From positions 1-64,000 of the forward strand of contig JAHXHS010000002.1 in the NCBI GenBank assembly GCA_025656455.1: 64,000 nucleotides of DNA, given 5' to 3'. Position 1 is the first letter of the stretch, and each line of letters begins with the position of its first letter. This DNA comes from Candidatus Thiodiazotropha sp. (ex Epidulcina cf. delphinae). Its GTDB lineage: Bacteria; Pseudomonadota; Gammaproteobacteria; Chromatiales; Chromatiaceae. Both the position numbers and the translations under genes were made by a program. Under the pieces are notes generated by a model. That model worked only from the letters and a program-made list of their open reading frames with translations, searched no databases and had not been told where the DNA came from. Of this stretch, positions 9,235 to 18,381 are shown one piece after another.

Positions 9235-10341
9235 ATGACTGACGGCATGACATCGCAAGGCTTGATGCACTCTATCATTCAACGTATCGCCACCGGACCG
9301 GAACTCAGTAAGGATATCTCTCTTGAAGAGGCCAGCGACGGCCTCTCCGCCATCCTTCGAGGTGAGATCGATGATGTTCAGGCGGCCATATTTCTCATCG
9401 CGCTGCGCATGAAACGGGAGACCGACGATGAAAACAAGGGGGCTTTGGATGCCATCCTTAAGATCTCGGAGAACCGCCAGGCCGATGTCGAGCAACTGAT
9501 CTCCCTGGCCGACCCCTACGACGGCTTCAATCGCAATCTGCCAGTCGCTCCAATGCTCCCGCCGGTGCTGGCTGCCTGCGGCATCCCCTGCGTCAGTCAT
9601 GGCCTGGATTCGGTGGGCCCGAAATTCGGCGTTACCCATCGTCACGTCCTGCAGGCCGCCGGTATCGACGTGGACATGGGCCTGAATGAGGCCGTCTCCC
9701 GCCTGGAAGACCCGGAACTGGGATGGACGTATGTGGACCAACGAACCTTTTGTCCCGGACTGCACAACCTGACTGCTTTACGGCAGCAGATCGTCAAGCG
9801 ACAAGTCCTGACCACGGTCGAGGTATTGGCAAAACCCATTGCGGGACGGAAAAAAACCCATCTCGTCACCGGCTATGTGCATAAGCCCTATCCGGCAAAG
9901 TACGCCTCTCTGGCCCGCTTCGGTGGATTCGAGGGGTGTTTGCTGATTCGAGGCACGGAGGGTGGCGTCATCCCCTCGCTCAGGCAACAAGGCATGATCT
10001 ACCGCTATGACGATCTGGGACGGGAAAAGCCGCTGGAAATCTCCCCCAAAACACTTGGCATTGATCAACCCTTGAGAGCCGTTCCCCTGCCCGACGATCC
10101 CGCGATCAAGACTGGCAGTGACGAAATTGCCCGCATCACTGACATCTCGGAAGCTGCAAGATTGGCTGCGGAAACCGCACTGAGAGCACTGCAGGGCGAA
10201 AAAGGTCCGGCCTATGATTCACTGGTCTATGCCTCCGCCCTGATCGTTTGGCATGCCGGTCGACAAGATACTCTCTCGGCAGCCGCCGCCCAAGTTCGTC
10301 AGGCGCTCGACTCAGGCGCCGCCTACCAGCGTGTGAGGTAG
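9235..10341 (+). CDS. Anthranilate phosphoribosyltransferase-like protein (TrpD2/YbiB type)
   Basis: A 368-residue protein of the glycosyltransferase family 3 fold. The N-terminal helical part (MHSIIQRI...DISLEEASDGLSAILRGEID...AAIFLIALRMKRET) matches the family's start. The PRPP site of true TrpD (GTGGD) is replaced by a divergent SHGLDSVGPKFGVTHRHVLQ region, as in TrpD2 paralogues, which bind nucleic acid or have unknown substrates. Neither trpC nor trpG is adjacent, which argues against a role in tryptophan synthesis. It could alternatively start at the ATG at 9247. It stands alone between the inverted-repeat element and a 620-base gap. Confidence 0.8.
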   Translation: MTDGMTSQGLMHSIIQRIATGPELSKDISLEEASDGLSAILRGEIDDVQAAIFLIALRMKRETDDENKGALDAILKISENRQADVEQLISLADPYDGFNRNLPVAPMLPPVLAACGIPCVSHGLDSVGPKFGVTHRHVLQAAGIDVDMGLNEAVSRLEDPELGWTYVDQRTFCPGLHNLTALRQQIVKRQVLTTVEVLAKPIAGRKKTHLVTGYVHKPYPAKYASLARFGGFEGCLLIRGTEGGVIPSLRQQGMIYRYDDLGREKPLEISPKTLGIDQPLRAVPLPDDPAIKTGSDEIARITDISEAARLAAETALRALQGEKGPAYDSLVYASALIVWHAGRQDTLSAAAAQVRQALDSGAAYQRVR

Positions 10342-10409
10342 GAACGATGGCTGAAGAGTGGGTGGAAGTAGCCAACCGGGATGAAATGTCACCGCAAGCC
10401 CTAATTTTG

Positions 10410-10423
10410 GTGATCTAGATCAA
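10410..10423. promoter_or_regulatory. FNR/Anr-like binding site
   Basis: GTGATCTAGATCAA matches the FNR consensus TTGAT-N4-ATCAA at 9 of 10 positions. A possible -10 (TACTAT, 10463-10468) lies about 40 bases downstream and the small gene at 10546 follows. The placement is compatible with an upstream activator site, but no expression evidence is available. Confidence 0.4.
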
Positions 10424-10545
10424 AAATCAGAACACTCCTACACTGGCGCACTCAGGGTAATTACTATATATTGCCCCACTAATAAAAAACGGTCCTAAAG
10501 GACTTGCCATTTCACCACCAAGCATGCTTCCGGGGGGAATATCCG

Positions 10546-10683
10546 GTGAAATATCTGTTAGTGTTGGTCATCGCATTCTGTGTAACACTCGTTTGGCAGA
10601 CGTCCAACATTGCCGAGAGAACCCCCAACCTTCAGAGTTTCGAGCAAGAGCAGGTCATTATCAGAACCCCCCAGGCAACTTGA
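10546..10683 (+). CDS. Putative 45-residue membrane-anchored small protein
   Basis: A GTG-initiated frame preceded by a strong purine-rich CGGGGGGA (10531-10538). The product begins VKYLLVLVIAFCVTLVW, one membrane helix or uncleaved signal, and ends with about 28 polar residues (SFEQEQVIIRTPQAT at the end). It lies 123 bases downstream of an FNR-like site, in a gap that otherwise holds nothing. No family was recognised. The overlapping 97-residue frame starting at 10524 looks like a shadow: it lacks the hydrophobic pattern and the spacing to the RBS. Confidence 0.45.
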   Translation: MKYLLVLVIAFCVTLVWQTSNIAERTPNLQSFEQEQVIIRTPQAT

Positions 10684-10961
10684 CCCAGCTATCGATCAAT
10701 GAACCTCCCTCTATAATTCAGAGAATTAAAGTCCTAAAAAAATATTTCCATCCTCGGGATAAATCCCGTAGTTTAACTGTCATTATTTGGGACCATTTTA
10801 CCCAGACCAGGACTTAGAAATTTACGGCCATCGAGATATCGGGCTTCATTTTTTGTTGAGGCCGCAGACCGAGATCGGGTATGGTTGGCGACTTTGCCAA
10901 ATATTGTCGATTCCGGATCTCTGGAAAATTTAAATAACGATTCAAACTAAACGGATGACTT
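10684..10961. other. Leader region of the ccm operon
   Basis: 278 bases without a convincing gene. It contains a short perfect hairpin, CGGGAT-AA-ATCCCG (about 10754-10767), and AT-rich stretches suited to a promoter, but no hexamer pair stands out. Confidence 0.3.
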
Positions 10962-11615
10962 GTGACTGCTGCTTCCTCCACCCGCACGACAACCACGTTC
11001 GAAGCTAAATCGCTAGCATGCATCCGCGACGATCGGGTGCTGTTCGAGGACCTTGGCTTCACGATTACATCCGGGCAGGCCCTGGTGCTGGAGGGGCGTA
11101 ACGGCAGTGGCAAGACCTCTCTGTTGCGGATACTCTGCGGCATCCGCCTGCCGGAGTCGGGCGAGTTGTTCTGGGAGGGAGACAGCATCTTCCGTCTCGG
11201 GCCTGAATTCCATGAACACATGGCCTATCTGGGACACAAGGACGGCTCCAAACTCGACCTGACCCCCTTAGAGAATCTTCGTATCGCCCGCGGACTCGGC
11301 AAGGCCCGCGCGGACATCGGTCTGGAGGAGGCGTTGGATCAAGTGGGGCTGTACGGTTTCGAGGATGTTCCGACGCGTAACCTCTCGGCAGGACAACAGC
11401 GCCGCTTGGCTATCGCCAGACTGCTGGTGACTGACGCAAAACTGTGGATCCTCGACGAACCCTTCACCTCTCTCGACAGGAAAGGCATCGAACATATGGA
11501 GCGCCTGTTCGAGGGACATCTCAACCGGGGAGGCATGGCTGCCATGACGACCCATCACCGGATCGGCTTCAAGGATGATGTCCAACTGGTGCGTATCAAC
11601 CTATCCGAACGATGA
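10962..11615 (+). CDS. ccmA: Heme exporter ATP-binding protein CcmA
   Basis: ATPase of the CcmAB(CD) complex; its ATP hydrolysis releases holo-CcmE (heme chaperone) during System I cytochrome c maturation. 217 residues from a GTG start. Walker A is LEGRNGSGKTSLLRILCG (about residues 45-62), the signature LSAGQQRRLAIARL and Walker B KLWILDEPF. It opens the nine-gene ccm operon (10962-17987); the stop overlaps the ccmB start by 4 bases. Confidence 0.96.
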   Translation: MTAASSTRTTTTFEAKSLACIRDDRVLFEDLGFTITSGQALVLEGRNGSGKTSLLRILCGIRLPESGELFWEGDSIFRLGPEFHEHMAYLGHKDGSKLDLTPLENLRIARGLGKARADIGLEEALDQVGLYGFEDVPTRNLSAGQQRRLAIARLLVTDAKLWILDEPFTSLDRKGIEHMERLFEGHLNRGGMAAMTTHHRIGFKDDVQLVRINLSER

Positions 11616-12295
11616 GTACTCTTTCCCTCACCAGCGCCTTCTCCATGCTCCTGAAACGGGATCTGGTCCTGGCCTATCGTCGCCGGGCGGAAATGGTCAA
11701 CCCGATGCTGTTTTTTGTCCTGGTCACCGCCATGTTTCCCCTGGGAATAGGTAATGACCCGAAACTGATAGAAGCGGTGGGACCCGGGGTGATCTGGGTG
11801 GCCGCCCTGCTTGCCGCCCTGCTCTCCCTTGACAGCATGTTCCGTTCCGACTTCGATGACGGCTCCCTGGAGCAGTTCATGCTGAGCGCCCATCCGGTCT
11901 CCATCCTGGTGCTGGCGAAGGTGCTGGCCCACTGGCTGGTCACCGGACTGCCGTTGTTCATCGTCGCTCCCCTGTTGGCGGTGTTGCTGAACATCCCTGC
12001 TTCCGCCATTCCCACCCTGATGCTGACCCTGGTGCTGGGTACGCCGGTGCTCAGCCTGATCGGATCGGTGGGCGTGGCCCTGACGGTCGGTTTAAGGCGC
12101 GGCGGGGTAATACTTTCGTTGCTGGTGCTGCCCCTCTATGTACCGGTGCTGATTTTTGCCACCGACGCAGTGAAAACTGCTATTGTCGGAATTCCGACGA
12201 CAGCGCAACTGTCGATTTTATCCGCCATGCTGGTGGGCTCCCTGGTGCTGGCACCAGTGGCCACCGCCGCTTCATTGAGAATCAGTCTAAGTTGA
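11612..12295 (+). CDS. ccmB: Heme exporter protein CcmB
   Basis: Six-helix inner-membrane partner of CcmA, 227 residues. The N-terminal LLKRDLVLAYRRRAEMVNPMLFFVLV and the later motif RSDFDDGSLEQFMLS are typical of CcmB; hydrophobic segments fill the rest. It is coupled to ccmA by an ATGA overlap and overlaps or abuts ccmC, depending on which ccmC start is used. Confidence 0.96.
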   Translation: MSTLSLTSAFSMLLKRDLVLAYRRRAEMVNPMLFFVLVTAMFPLGIGNDPKLIEAVGPGVIWVAALLAALLSLDSMFRSDFDDGSLEQFMLSAHPVSILVLAKVLAHWLVTGLPLFIVAPLLAVLLNIPASAIPTLMLTLVLGTPVLSLIGSVGVALTVGLRRGGVILSLLVLPLYVPVLIFATDAVKTAIVGIPTTAQLSILSAMLVGSLVLAPVATAASLRISLS

Positions 12296-13044
12296 ATATG
12301 ATCATACGCTTCTTTCATCAAATGGGCTCTCCCCGCTATTTCTACGGCGTGGCGGGCAAACTGATCCCCTGGTTCATGATCAGTTTCTTGGTTACCCTGG
12401 TGGTGGGGCTCTATTACGGCCTATTCGTGGCCCCGACCGACTATCAGCAGGGTGAAAGCTATCGCATCATGTACATCCATGTGCCGGCGGCCTGGATGTC
12501 GATGTTCATCTATGTGGTGATGGCCGTCTCCGGACTCATCAGCCTGGTCTGGCGCATCAAGATGACCGAGGTGGTCGTCATCAGCAGCGCCACCGTGGGC
12601 GCCTGGTTCACCTTCCTGGCCCTGGCCACCGGTTCCTTGTGGGGCAAGCCGATGTGGGGGACCTGGTGGGTCTGGGACGCACGCCTGACAGCCGAACTGC
12701 TGCTGCTGTTTCTCTATCTGGGGATCATCGCCCTGCACAGCGCCATCGAGGATAAACGGGTGGCGGCGCGCGCCGTCTCGATCCTGGCGCTGGTGGGGGT
12801 GGTCAACATTCCCATCATTCACTACTCGGTGGAGTGGTGGAATACCTTGCACCAGCCAGCCTCGGTCACTAAATTCGATAAACCCTCCATGGACGTGAGC
12901 ATGCTGATACCCCTGCTGACAATGGCCATCTCCTTTAAACTTTATTATGGCGCCGTGGTCTTAATGCGCGCCCGGGCGGAAATCATCGAACGCGAACGTA
13001 ACTCCCGCTGGGTGATGGAAATGGTTGAACAGGAGGCAAAATGA
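12292..13044 (+). CDS. ccmC: Heme exporter/handling protein CcmC
   Basis: Membrane protein that loads heme onto CcmE. The 250-residue product has six hydrophobic segments and the tryptophan-rich heme-handling motif WGTWWVWDARLTAELLL (about residues 121-137), flanked by conserved periplasmic histidines (YIHVPAAWM near residue 62 and IIHYSVEWWNTLHQP near 183-197). The frame can begin at TTG 12292 (4-base overlap with ccmB) or ATG 12298; the ATG is the likelier start. The stop overlaps the ccmD start. Confidence 0.96.
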   Translation: MNMIIRFFHQMGSPRYFYGVAGKLIPWFMISFLVTLVVGLYYGLFVAPTDYQQGESYRIMYIHVPAAWMSMFIYVVMAVSGLISLVWRIKMTEVVVISSATVGAWFTFLALATGSLWGKPMWGTWWVWDARLTAELLLLFLYLGIIALHSAIEDKRVAARAVSILALVGVVNIPIIHYSVEWWNTLHQPASVTKFDKPSMDVSMLIPLLTMAISFKLYYGAVVLMRARAEIIERERNSRWVMEMVEQEAK

Positions 13045-13208
13045 GCGAGTTTTTCGCCATGGGCGGTTATGCGGTCTACGTCTGGCCCTCCTTTTTGTTG
13101 GCGCTGATTGTCCTGGTGGTCAATATCGTAGCGCCTATGCGTCAACGTAAACGTGTTTTAACTGACATTGCCCGCAAAATCCGTCGGGCCAGGAAAGAGC
13201 CTACATGA
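13041..13208 (+). CDS. ccmD: Heme exporter protein CcmD
   Basis: Small single-pass membrane protein of 55 residues needed for release of holo-CcmE from the CcmABCD complex. It begins MSEFFAMGGYAVYVWPSF, with the conserved FFxMGGYAxYVWxS motif of CcmD, then a membrane helix (about residues 17-32) and a strongly basic tail (MRQRKRVLTDIARKIRRAR). An AGGAGG sequence lies 6-12 bases before the ATG. The start overlaps ccmC by 4 bases and the stop overlaps ccmE by 4 bases, so all three are coupled. Confidence 0.93.
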   Translation: MSEFFAMGGYAVYVWPSFLLALIVLVVNIVAPMRQRKRVLTDIARKIRRARKEPT

Positions 13209-13672
13209 ACCCCATTCGCAAGAAACGACTGACACTCATCGGCCTGATGGTCGCGGGCATCGGTGTCGCCGCTTGGCTGGCCCTAAACGCCTTCGATGAA
13301 AATCTGATGTTCTTTTTCTCCCCCTCTGAAGTGGCCGAAGGCAAGGCGCCGGCCGACCACCCCTTCCGCATCGGCGGTCTGGTTGAGGCGGATAGCGTCA
13401 AACGCAAACCCGACGGCCTCACCACCGCCTTCTCGGTGACCGACAACGCCGAGGCGGTTACCGTGGAATACACCGGCATCCTGCCTGATCTGTTTCGTGA
13501 AGGTCAGGGTATCGTCGCCATGGGGCAGCTCAATCAGGAGGGGATCTTCGTTGCCAGTGAAGTGCTTGCCAAGCATGACGAGAACTACATGCCGCCGGAA
13601 GTGGCCGCTTCCCTGAAGACTGCTCACGAAGAGGGGGTGAATAAAATCCAATCGCAGGCCAACGTCCAATGA
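13205..13672 (+). CDS. ccmE: Cytochrome c maturation heme chaperone CcmE
   Basis: Periplasmic, membrane-anchored chaperone that carries heme covalently to the ligation complex. 155 residues: an N-terminal anchor (about 8-28) after a basic KKR, an OB-fold domain, and the heme-attachment motif VLAKHDENYMPPE with His124 as the expected covalent ligand and Tyr128 nearby. Lies between ccmD (4-base overlap) and ccmF (4-base overlap). Confidence 0.96.
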   Translation: MNPIRKKRLTLIGLMVAGIGVAAWLALNAFDENLMFFFSPSEVAEGKAPADHPFRIGGLVEADSVKRKPDGLTTAFSVTDNAEAVTVEYTGILPDLFREGQGIVAMGQLNQEGIFVASEVLAKHDENYMPPEVAASLKTAHEEGVNKIQSQANVQ

Positions 13673-15669
13673 TTCCCGAATTAGGCCATTTCGCACTCAT
13701 TCTCGCGCTCTGCCTGGCGGTCACCCAGGCCGTGGTGCCACTCGCCGGCTCCTACACCCGTACAACATCCTGGATGGCGGCATCCCGAAGCTTGGCTTGG
13801 GGGCAATTCGTTTTTCTCGCCATCTCCCTCGCCATCCTGACCGATGCCTTCCTGGGCAACGACTTTTCGGTCGTCTATGTCGCTCAGCACGGCAATACCA
13901 AACTGCCCGACATGTATAAGATCTCAGCGGTTTGGGGCGCTCATGAGGGCTCTCTGCTGTTGTGGGCATTTATGCTCGCCGCTTGGAGCGTTGCAATCGC
14001 CGCCTTCAGCCGCAACCTGCCGCTGGAGATGGTGTCGCGGGTGCTCTCGGTGATGGGCATGGTCAGTATCGGTTTCCTGCTCTTTATGCTGCTGACCTCC
14101 AATCCCTTTGACAGGACCTTTCCCGTACCCTTTGAAGGCGGCGAACTGAACCCCATGCTCCAGGATCCGGGCCTGGCGATCCATCCGCCCCTGCTCTACA
14201 TGGGTTATGTCGGCTTCTCCGTCGCCTTTGCCTTCGCCATCGCGGCCCTGCTGGGTGGGCGACTGGATGCCTCCTGGGCGCGCTGGTCACGCCCCTGGAC
14301 CACGATAGCCTGGGTCTTTCTCACTTTAGGCATCGCCCTGGGCAGTTGGTGGGCCTACTATGAGTTGGGTTGGGGCGGCTGGTGGTTCTGGGATCCGGTG
14401 GAAAACGCCTCCTTCATGCCCTGGTTGGTCGGCACCGCTTTGATCCACTCCCTGGCGGTGACTGAAAAACGCGGTGCCTTCAAGAGCTGGACCGTGTTGC
14501 TCGCCATCTCGGCCTTTTCCCTGAGCCTGCTGGGCACCTTCCTGGTCCGTTCCGGCGTGCTGACATCGGTGCACTCGTTCGCCTCGGACCCCGCGCGCGG
14601 CATCTTCATCCTGATGTTTTTGCTGGTGGTGATCGGCGGGTCGCTCCTGCTTTACACTTGGCGCGCGCCCTATATTTCAGGCGGAGGACGATTCGATCTG
14701 GTCTCCCGCGAAACCTTCCTGCTGGGCAATAACCTGCTGCTCTCAGTGTTCGCCGCGCTGGTGCTGTTAGGCACCCTCGCCCCGCTGATCTACGATGCGC
14801 TTGAACTCGGCAAGATCTCCGTGGGTTTTCCCTGGTTCAACAAGATGTTTCTGCTCACCACACCCTTTCTCGCCCTGCTCATGGGCATCGGCTCCCTCTC
14901 CCGCTGGAAACATGCAGAACCCTCTCAGTTGGTGACACAGCTACGCATCGCCTTCATCATCAGCCTGTTGTTCGGTCTGCTGAGCCTGCTGCCGCTGTTT
15001 TCAGGGGGTAACTGGTTGGTTGGGCTGGGCATGGGGCTGGCGATGTGGATCGCCACCGCCCATATCGTCAATGTCAAGGACCGGCTGAAGAACAAACAGG
15101 GCTTTTCCGGCTTTTGGCTCGACTTCAAGACCGGCGGGCGCAGCTATTACGGCATGATTCTCGCGCACATCGGGGTTGCGGTATTCATTGTCGGCGTCAC
15201 CCTGGTCAGCAATTTCGGCAAAGAGAACGATGTCCGCATGAGTCCGGGGGATGAGAGCGATATCGCCGGATATACGTTCAAGTTCGAAGGCGTCACGCAA
15301 ACGCCGGGGCCAAACTACAATGCCAATCGCGGCCGTTTCCTGGTCTTCAAGGATGGTGAGCACTTCACCACCCTGGAGCCTGAAAAGCGCACCTACTTCG
15401 TCCAAACCAGACCGATGACCGAGGCGGCCATTGATTGGGGCCTGAGTCGGGATCTCTATGTCTCACTCGGCGAACCGCTGGGTAACGGCGATTGGAGCCT
15501 ACGCCTCTACTACAAGCCCTATGTCCGCTGGATATGGTTGGGCAGCTTACTGATGAGCCTGGGCGGCATTCTCGCTATCACCGACCGGCGTTACCGCACG
15601 GCCAGAATGCGCTCCAGCGAAGCCGCCAATACCGCTGGCGCGGCGGCCCCCGCGATCTCAGGGAGATGA
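13669..15669 (+). CDS. ccmF: Cytochrome c heme lyase subunit CcmF
   Basis: Large membrane component that, with CcmH, attaches heme to apocytochrome CxxCH motifs. The 666-residue product has many hydrophobic segments and the WWD heme-handling motif GWGGWWFWDPVENASFMPW at about residues 230-248. The upstream segment VWGAHEGSLLLW and the following NPMLQDPGLAIHPPLLYMGY are also diagnostic. A periplasmic domain sits near the C-terminus before the last helix (about 620-640). ccmG starts 7 bases after the stop. Confidence 0.97.
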   Translation: MIPELGHFALILALCLAVTQAVVPLAGSYTRTTSWMAASRSLAWGQFVFLAISLAILTDAFLGNDFSVVYVAQHGNTKLPDMYKISAVWGAHEGSLLLWAFMLAAWSVAIAAFSRNLPLEMVSRVLSVMGMVSIGFLLFMLLTSNPFDRTFPVPFEGGELNPMLQDPGLAIHPPLLYMGYVGFSVAFAFAIAALLGGRLDASWARWSRPWTTIAWVFLTLGIALGSWWAYYELGWGGWWFWDPVENASFMPWLVGTALIHSLAVTEKRGAFKSWTVLLAISAFSLSLLGTFLVRSGVLTSVHSFASDPARGIFILMFLLVVIGGSLLLYTWRAPYISGGGRFDLVSRETFLLGNNLLLSVFAALVLLGTLAPLIYDALELGKISVGFPWFNKMFLLTTPFLALLMGIGSLSRWKHAEPSQLVTQLRIAFIISLLFGLLSLLPLFSGGNWLVGLGMGLAMWIATAHIVNVKDRLKNKQGFSGFWLDFKTGGRSYYGMILAHIGVAVFIVGVTLVSNFGKENDVRMSPGDESDIAGYTFKFEGVTQTPGPNYNANRGRFLVFKDGEHFTTLEPEKRTYFVQTRPMTEAAIDWGLSRDLYVSLGEPLGNGDWSLRLYYKPYVRWIWLGSLLMSLGGILAITDRRYRTARMRSSEAANTAGAAAPAISGR

Positions 15670-15676
15670 TCCAGCG

Positions 15677-16213
15677 ATGAATCGATATTTGCGTTACTCA
15701 ATACCCTTACTCATTTTCGCGGTCATCGCCGCCTTTCTCTACAAGGGATTGGGGATGAATCCAAGGGAGATACCCTCCCCCCTGATCGGCAAGTCAATTC
15801 CCGAATTTTCCCTGCCGACCGTGGAAAACGCCGCAACCATGGTCAACAGCGAGAACCTGCTCGGCAAGGTCTATTTGTTGAATGTCTGGGCGACCTGGTG
15901 TGTCTCGTGCCGGGCCGAGCATGAGACATTGGTGCATCTATCCCGCAGCGGCGTGGAGATCGTCGGCCTCAATTGGAAAGACGACAGGGACAAGGCCCTG
16001 GCCTGGCTGAACCGCTTGGGAGATCCCTACATCATCAATATCTTCGACCAAAAGGGTCGCACCGCCATCGATCTCGGCGTGTATGGCGCGCCGGAGACAT
16101 TTCTTGTGGACAGTAAGGGTGTCATCCACTATAAACACGCTGGCCCTATCTCCATGGAGCTGTTCAATAAAACACTCCTGCCCATGATTGAAGATTTGAA
16201 ACGTAAAGGATAA
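15677..16213 (+). CDS. ccmG: Thiol:disulfide interchange protein CcmG/DsbE
   Basis: Periplasmic thioredoxin-like reductant that keeps apocytochrome cysteines reduced before heme attachment. 178 residues with an N-terminal anchor (about 8-24). The active site is WATWCVSCRAEH (Cys75, Cys78) and the GVYGAPETFLVDSKG segment supplies the cis-proline loop and the CcmG-type acidic environment. The CVSC pair differs slightly from the common CxxC of DsbE (WCPSC/WCPTC). Followed 5 bases later by ccmH. Confidence 0.95.
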   Translation: MNRYLRYSIPLLIFAVIAAFLYKGLGMNPREIPSPLIGKSIPEFSLPTVENAATMVNSENLLGKVYLLNVWATWCVSCRAEHETLVHLSRSGVEIVGLNWKDDRDKALAWLNRLGDPYIINIFDQKGRTAIDLGVYGAPETFLVDSKGVIHYKHAGPISMELFNKTLLPMIEDLKRKG

Positions 16214-16218
16214 GACTC

Positions 16219-16698
16219 GTGCGCGCCTTTTTTCTCACCCTGCTGTTTCTCCTCATCCTGCCGTCATCGCATGCCTCCACCCTGGCTGATTACACCTTTG
16301 ACGAACCCGGCAAGGAAGAGGATTTCCGCGCCATTATCGAAGAGATGCGGTGTCTGGTGTGCCAAAATGAGTCCTTGGCCGGGTCCAATGCGGAGCTTGC
16401 GGTCGACCTGCGTAACGAAATCTACGACATGATGAAGACCGGCCAGAGCAAGGACGAGGTTATCGACTTCATGGTCTCCCGTTACGGTGATTTCGTACTC
16501 TACAGCCCGCCGCTCAAACCGACCACCTACCCGATCTGGTTCGGTCCGTTGCTCGTCTTTGTTATCGGCGGCGTGGTTCTCTTCCGTATCCTGAAGCGCA
16601 AGAGTCTTACCCAGGAGACCAAACTCTCGACCGATGAGCAACATCGACTCGATGATCTGTTGAAACAGTCCACTGACACCAGAGACGATACTCAATGA
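16219..16698 (+). CDS. ccmH: Cytochrome c biogenesis protein CcmH (CcmL-type)
   Basis: Periplasm-facing thiol-oxidoreductase subunit of the heme ligation complex. 159 residues: signal peptide (1-19), the redox motif MRCLVCQNESLAGSNA with Cys45 and Cys48, and one membrane helix near residues 103-122 (IWFGPLLVFVIGGVVLFRIL). The GTG start sits 5 bases after the ccmG stop. The short length fits the split arrangement in which the TPR part is a separate gene, here ccmI, overlapping by 4 bases. Confidence 0.95.
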   Translation: MRAFFLTLLFLLILPSSHASTLADYTFDEPGKEEDFRAIIEEMRCLVCQNESLAGSNAELAVDLRNEIYDMMKTGQSKDEVIDFMVSRYGDFVLYSPPLKPTTYPIWFGPLLVFVIGGVVLFRILKRKSLTQETKLSTDEQHRLDDLLKQSTDTRDDTQ

Positions 16699-17987
16699 CC
16701 CAATTTTGGATAATACTCGCCGGGCTGATTGTCCTGGCCATGGCATTTGTCGCGCTGCCGTTAATGCGCAAACGCACCGAGGCCAGCGTTAGCTCCGATG
16801 AACTCAATCTTGCCGTCTTCAAACAGCAACTGGCTGAGCTGGATAGCGATCTGGATAGCGGCATCCTGGACCAGACCCGCTATGACGCCGCACGCAAGGA
16901 CCTGGAAAAAGAACTCCTCACCGATGTATCCGGCAAATCCAACAAACCCGAATCAACGGCTTCCGGACGCGCCATGGCGCTGGCGGCCCTGCTGATTCCG
17001 CTGATGGCCATGCTCCTCTATCAAAATCTCGGTTCACCGGAGATTATTCAACGTCTGGCTGAGCAGCCTACCGCCATGCCGGCCACGGCCTCACATGCAC
17101 AGCAGGGCCAGGGCAGTACCCAAAATCTGCCGCCGATGGAGGACCTGGTCAACCGGCTTGCCAAAAAACTGGAAGACCAGCCGGACAACCTGGATGGCTG
17201 GGTGATGCTGGGACGCAGCTACATGGCCATGAACAATCAGACGGCGGCGATCAATGCCTATGAGCGGGCCCTGCAGATCGACGACGGAAATGTCGGACTG
17301 CTGATCGCCTATGCCGAAGCCGTCGCTGCCACCACCGGCAACGACTTCACCGGCAGATCGGCGCCGATGATAGAAAAGGCCTACCGGCTGGAGCCGAAAA
17401 ACCCCAATGTGCTTTGGCTATCCGGAATTGTCGCCTATCAGCAGAACCAGTTTCAGACCGCGCTGGACCGCTGGCAGCTCCTCCAGGGCATGCTCAAGCC
17501 TCAAACAGCGGAACTCGAATCGGTCACCAAAGCCATTGACGATACCCGCTCAAAGCTGGGCCTTTCCCCAATTGAAGCGCCTTTGCCCAACATAGCCCAG
17601 GCGAAACAACCCGCATCCGCCAAAACCGTTGCCGAAAAATCCAACTCCCTGCTGGTTGAGATCACCCTCTCTCCCGAGTTGCAGGCCAAGGCAAAACCCG
17701 ACGACCTGTTGTTCGTCTACGCCAAGGCCCTCAGCGGTCCTCCCATGCCTCTGGCGGCCGCGAGAAAAAAGGTCAGCGACCTGCCCCTCTCCATCCAGTT
17801 GGATGACAGCATGGCAATGATGCCGCAGATGAAGCTCTCCGCCTTTCCCAAGGTGATCGTTGGCGCTAGGATATCCCTCTCGGGTAATCCAACCGCGCAG
17901 AGCGGGGACCTTGAAGGGGAGTTCAAACCTGTCACTCCCGGCCAACCGGAACCGGTTCGTGTCATCATCAATTCGGTCCATCCATAG
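16695..17987 (+). CDS. ccmI: Cytochrome c biogenesis protein CcmI
   Basis: Membrane-anchored chaperone that presents apocytochrome c to the CcmF/CcmH ligase. 430 residues: an N-terminal helix (about 5-22), a leucine-zipper-like cytoplasmic stretch, a second helix (about 95-112, MALAALLIPLMAMLLYQNLG), then periplasmic TPR units (about 150-290, e.g. GWVMLGRSYMAMNNQTAAINAY split over residues 173-194) and a C-terminal beta-type domain (about 315-430). Last gene of the ccm operon. Confidence 0.94.
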   Translation: MTQFWIILAGLIVLAMAFVALPLMRKRTEASVSSDELNLAVFKQQLAELDSDLDSGILDQTRYDAARKDLEKELLTDVSGKSNKPESTASGRAMALAALLIPLMAMLLYQNLGSPEIIQRLAEQPTAMPATASHAQQGQGSTQNLPPMEDLVNRLAKKLEDQPDNLDGWVMLGRSYMAMNNQTAAINAYERALQIDDGNVGLLIAYAEAVAATTGNDFTGRSAPMIEKAYRLEPKNPNVLWLSGIVAYQQNQFQTALDRWQLLQGMLKPQTAELESVTKAIDDTRSKLGLSPIEAPLPNIAQAKQPASAKTVAEKSNSLLVEITLSPELQAKAKPDDLLFVYAKALSGPPMPLAAARKKVSDLPLSIQLDDSMAMMPQMKLSAFPKVIVGARISLSGNPTAQSGDLEGEFKPVTPGQPEPVRVIINSVHP

Positions 17988-18381
17988 GCCGGCAAGCATC
18001 CGTCCGAATCACCAATGGCTTCATAAGGCGTAGTACAGGACGGGTGATTCGCACTAGTACTCTTTCAATCTGATATTGTCGGGTTCAGTCGTAGGTCAGG
18101 TTGACGCGGAGCGGCTACCTGACTCAAGGGGGGTGCCACGTAGCTGCGCAACGTGACCTACGGGTTTCTAAAATAGACAGAAGAGTACTACGTAAATTTA
18201 CGTTTATTCACGGACAATCAACCCTGACACTGACCGCAAGCGGCTTTATACTGCCAAAATCCAACACTTGTCCCCTCAGATTGGTATACTTATCCGGCCA
18301 AAAGAGAACAAAATATCCTTTTGCCGATACCTTCCATCCATATAGGTAGTAAACCGGAACTTTCTGCTGATAGGAGTCGAA
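17988..18381. other. Gap after ccmI containing a decayed CTAG-type repeat
   Basis: 394 bases without a gene. A long-range inverted pair (CGAATCACC near 18005 and GGGTGATTCG near 18041) could form a terminator-like fold after ccmI. The interval 18053-18192 begins ctagtactctttcaat and ends agagtactac, so it is a degraded copy of the 47-kb element. The last 130 bases are the leader of the EF-G-like gene. Confidence 0.4.

Noticed and set aside
10524-10817. 97-residue ORF overlapping the small membrane protein
   Set aside because: It lacks the RBS spacing and hydrophobic pattern; the GTG frame at 10546 is better supported.
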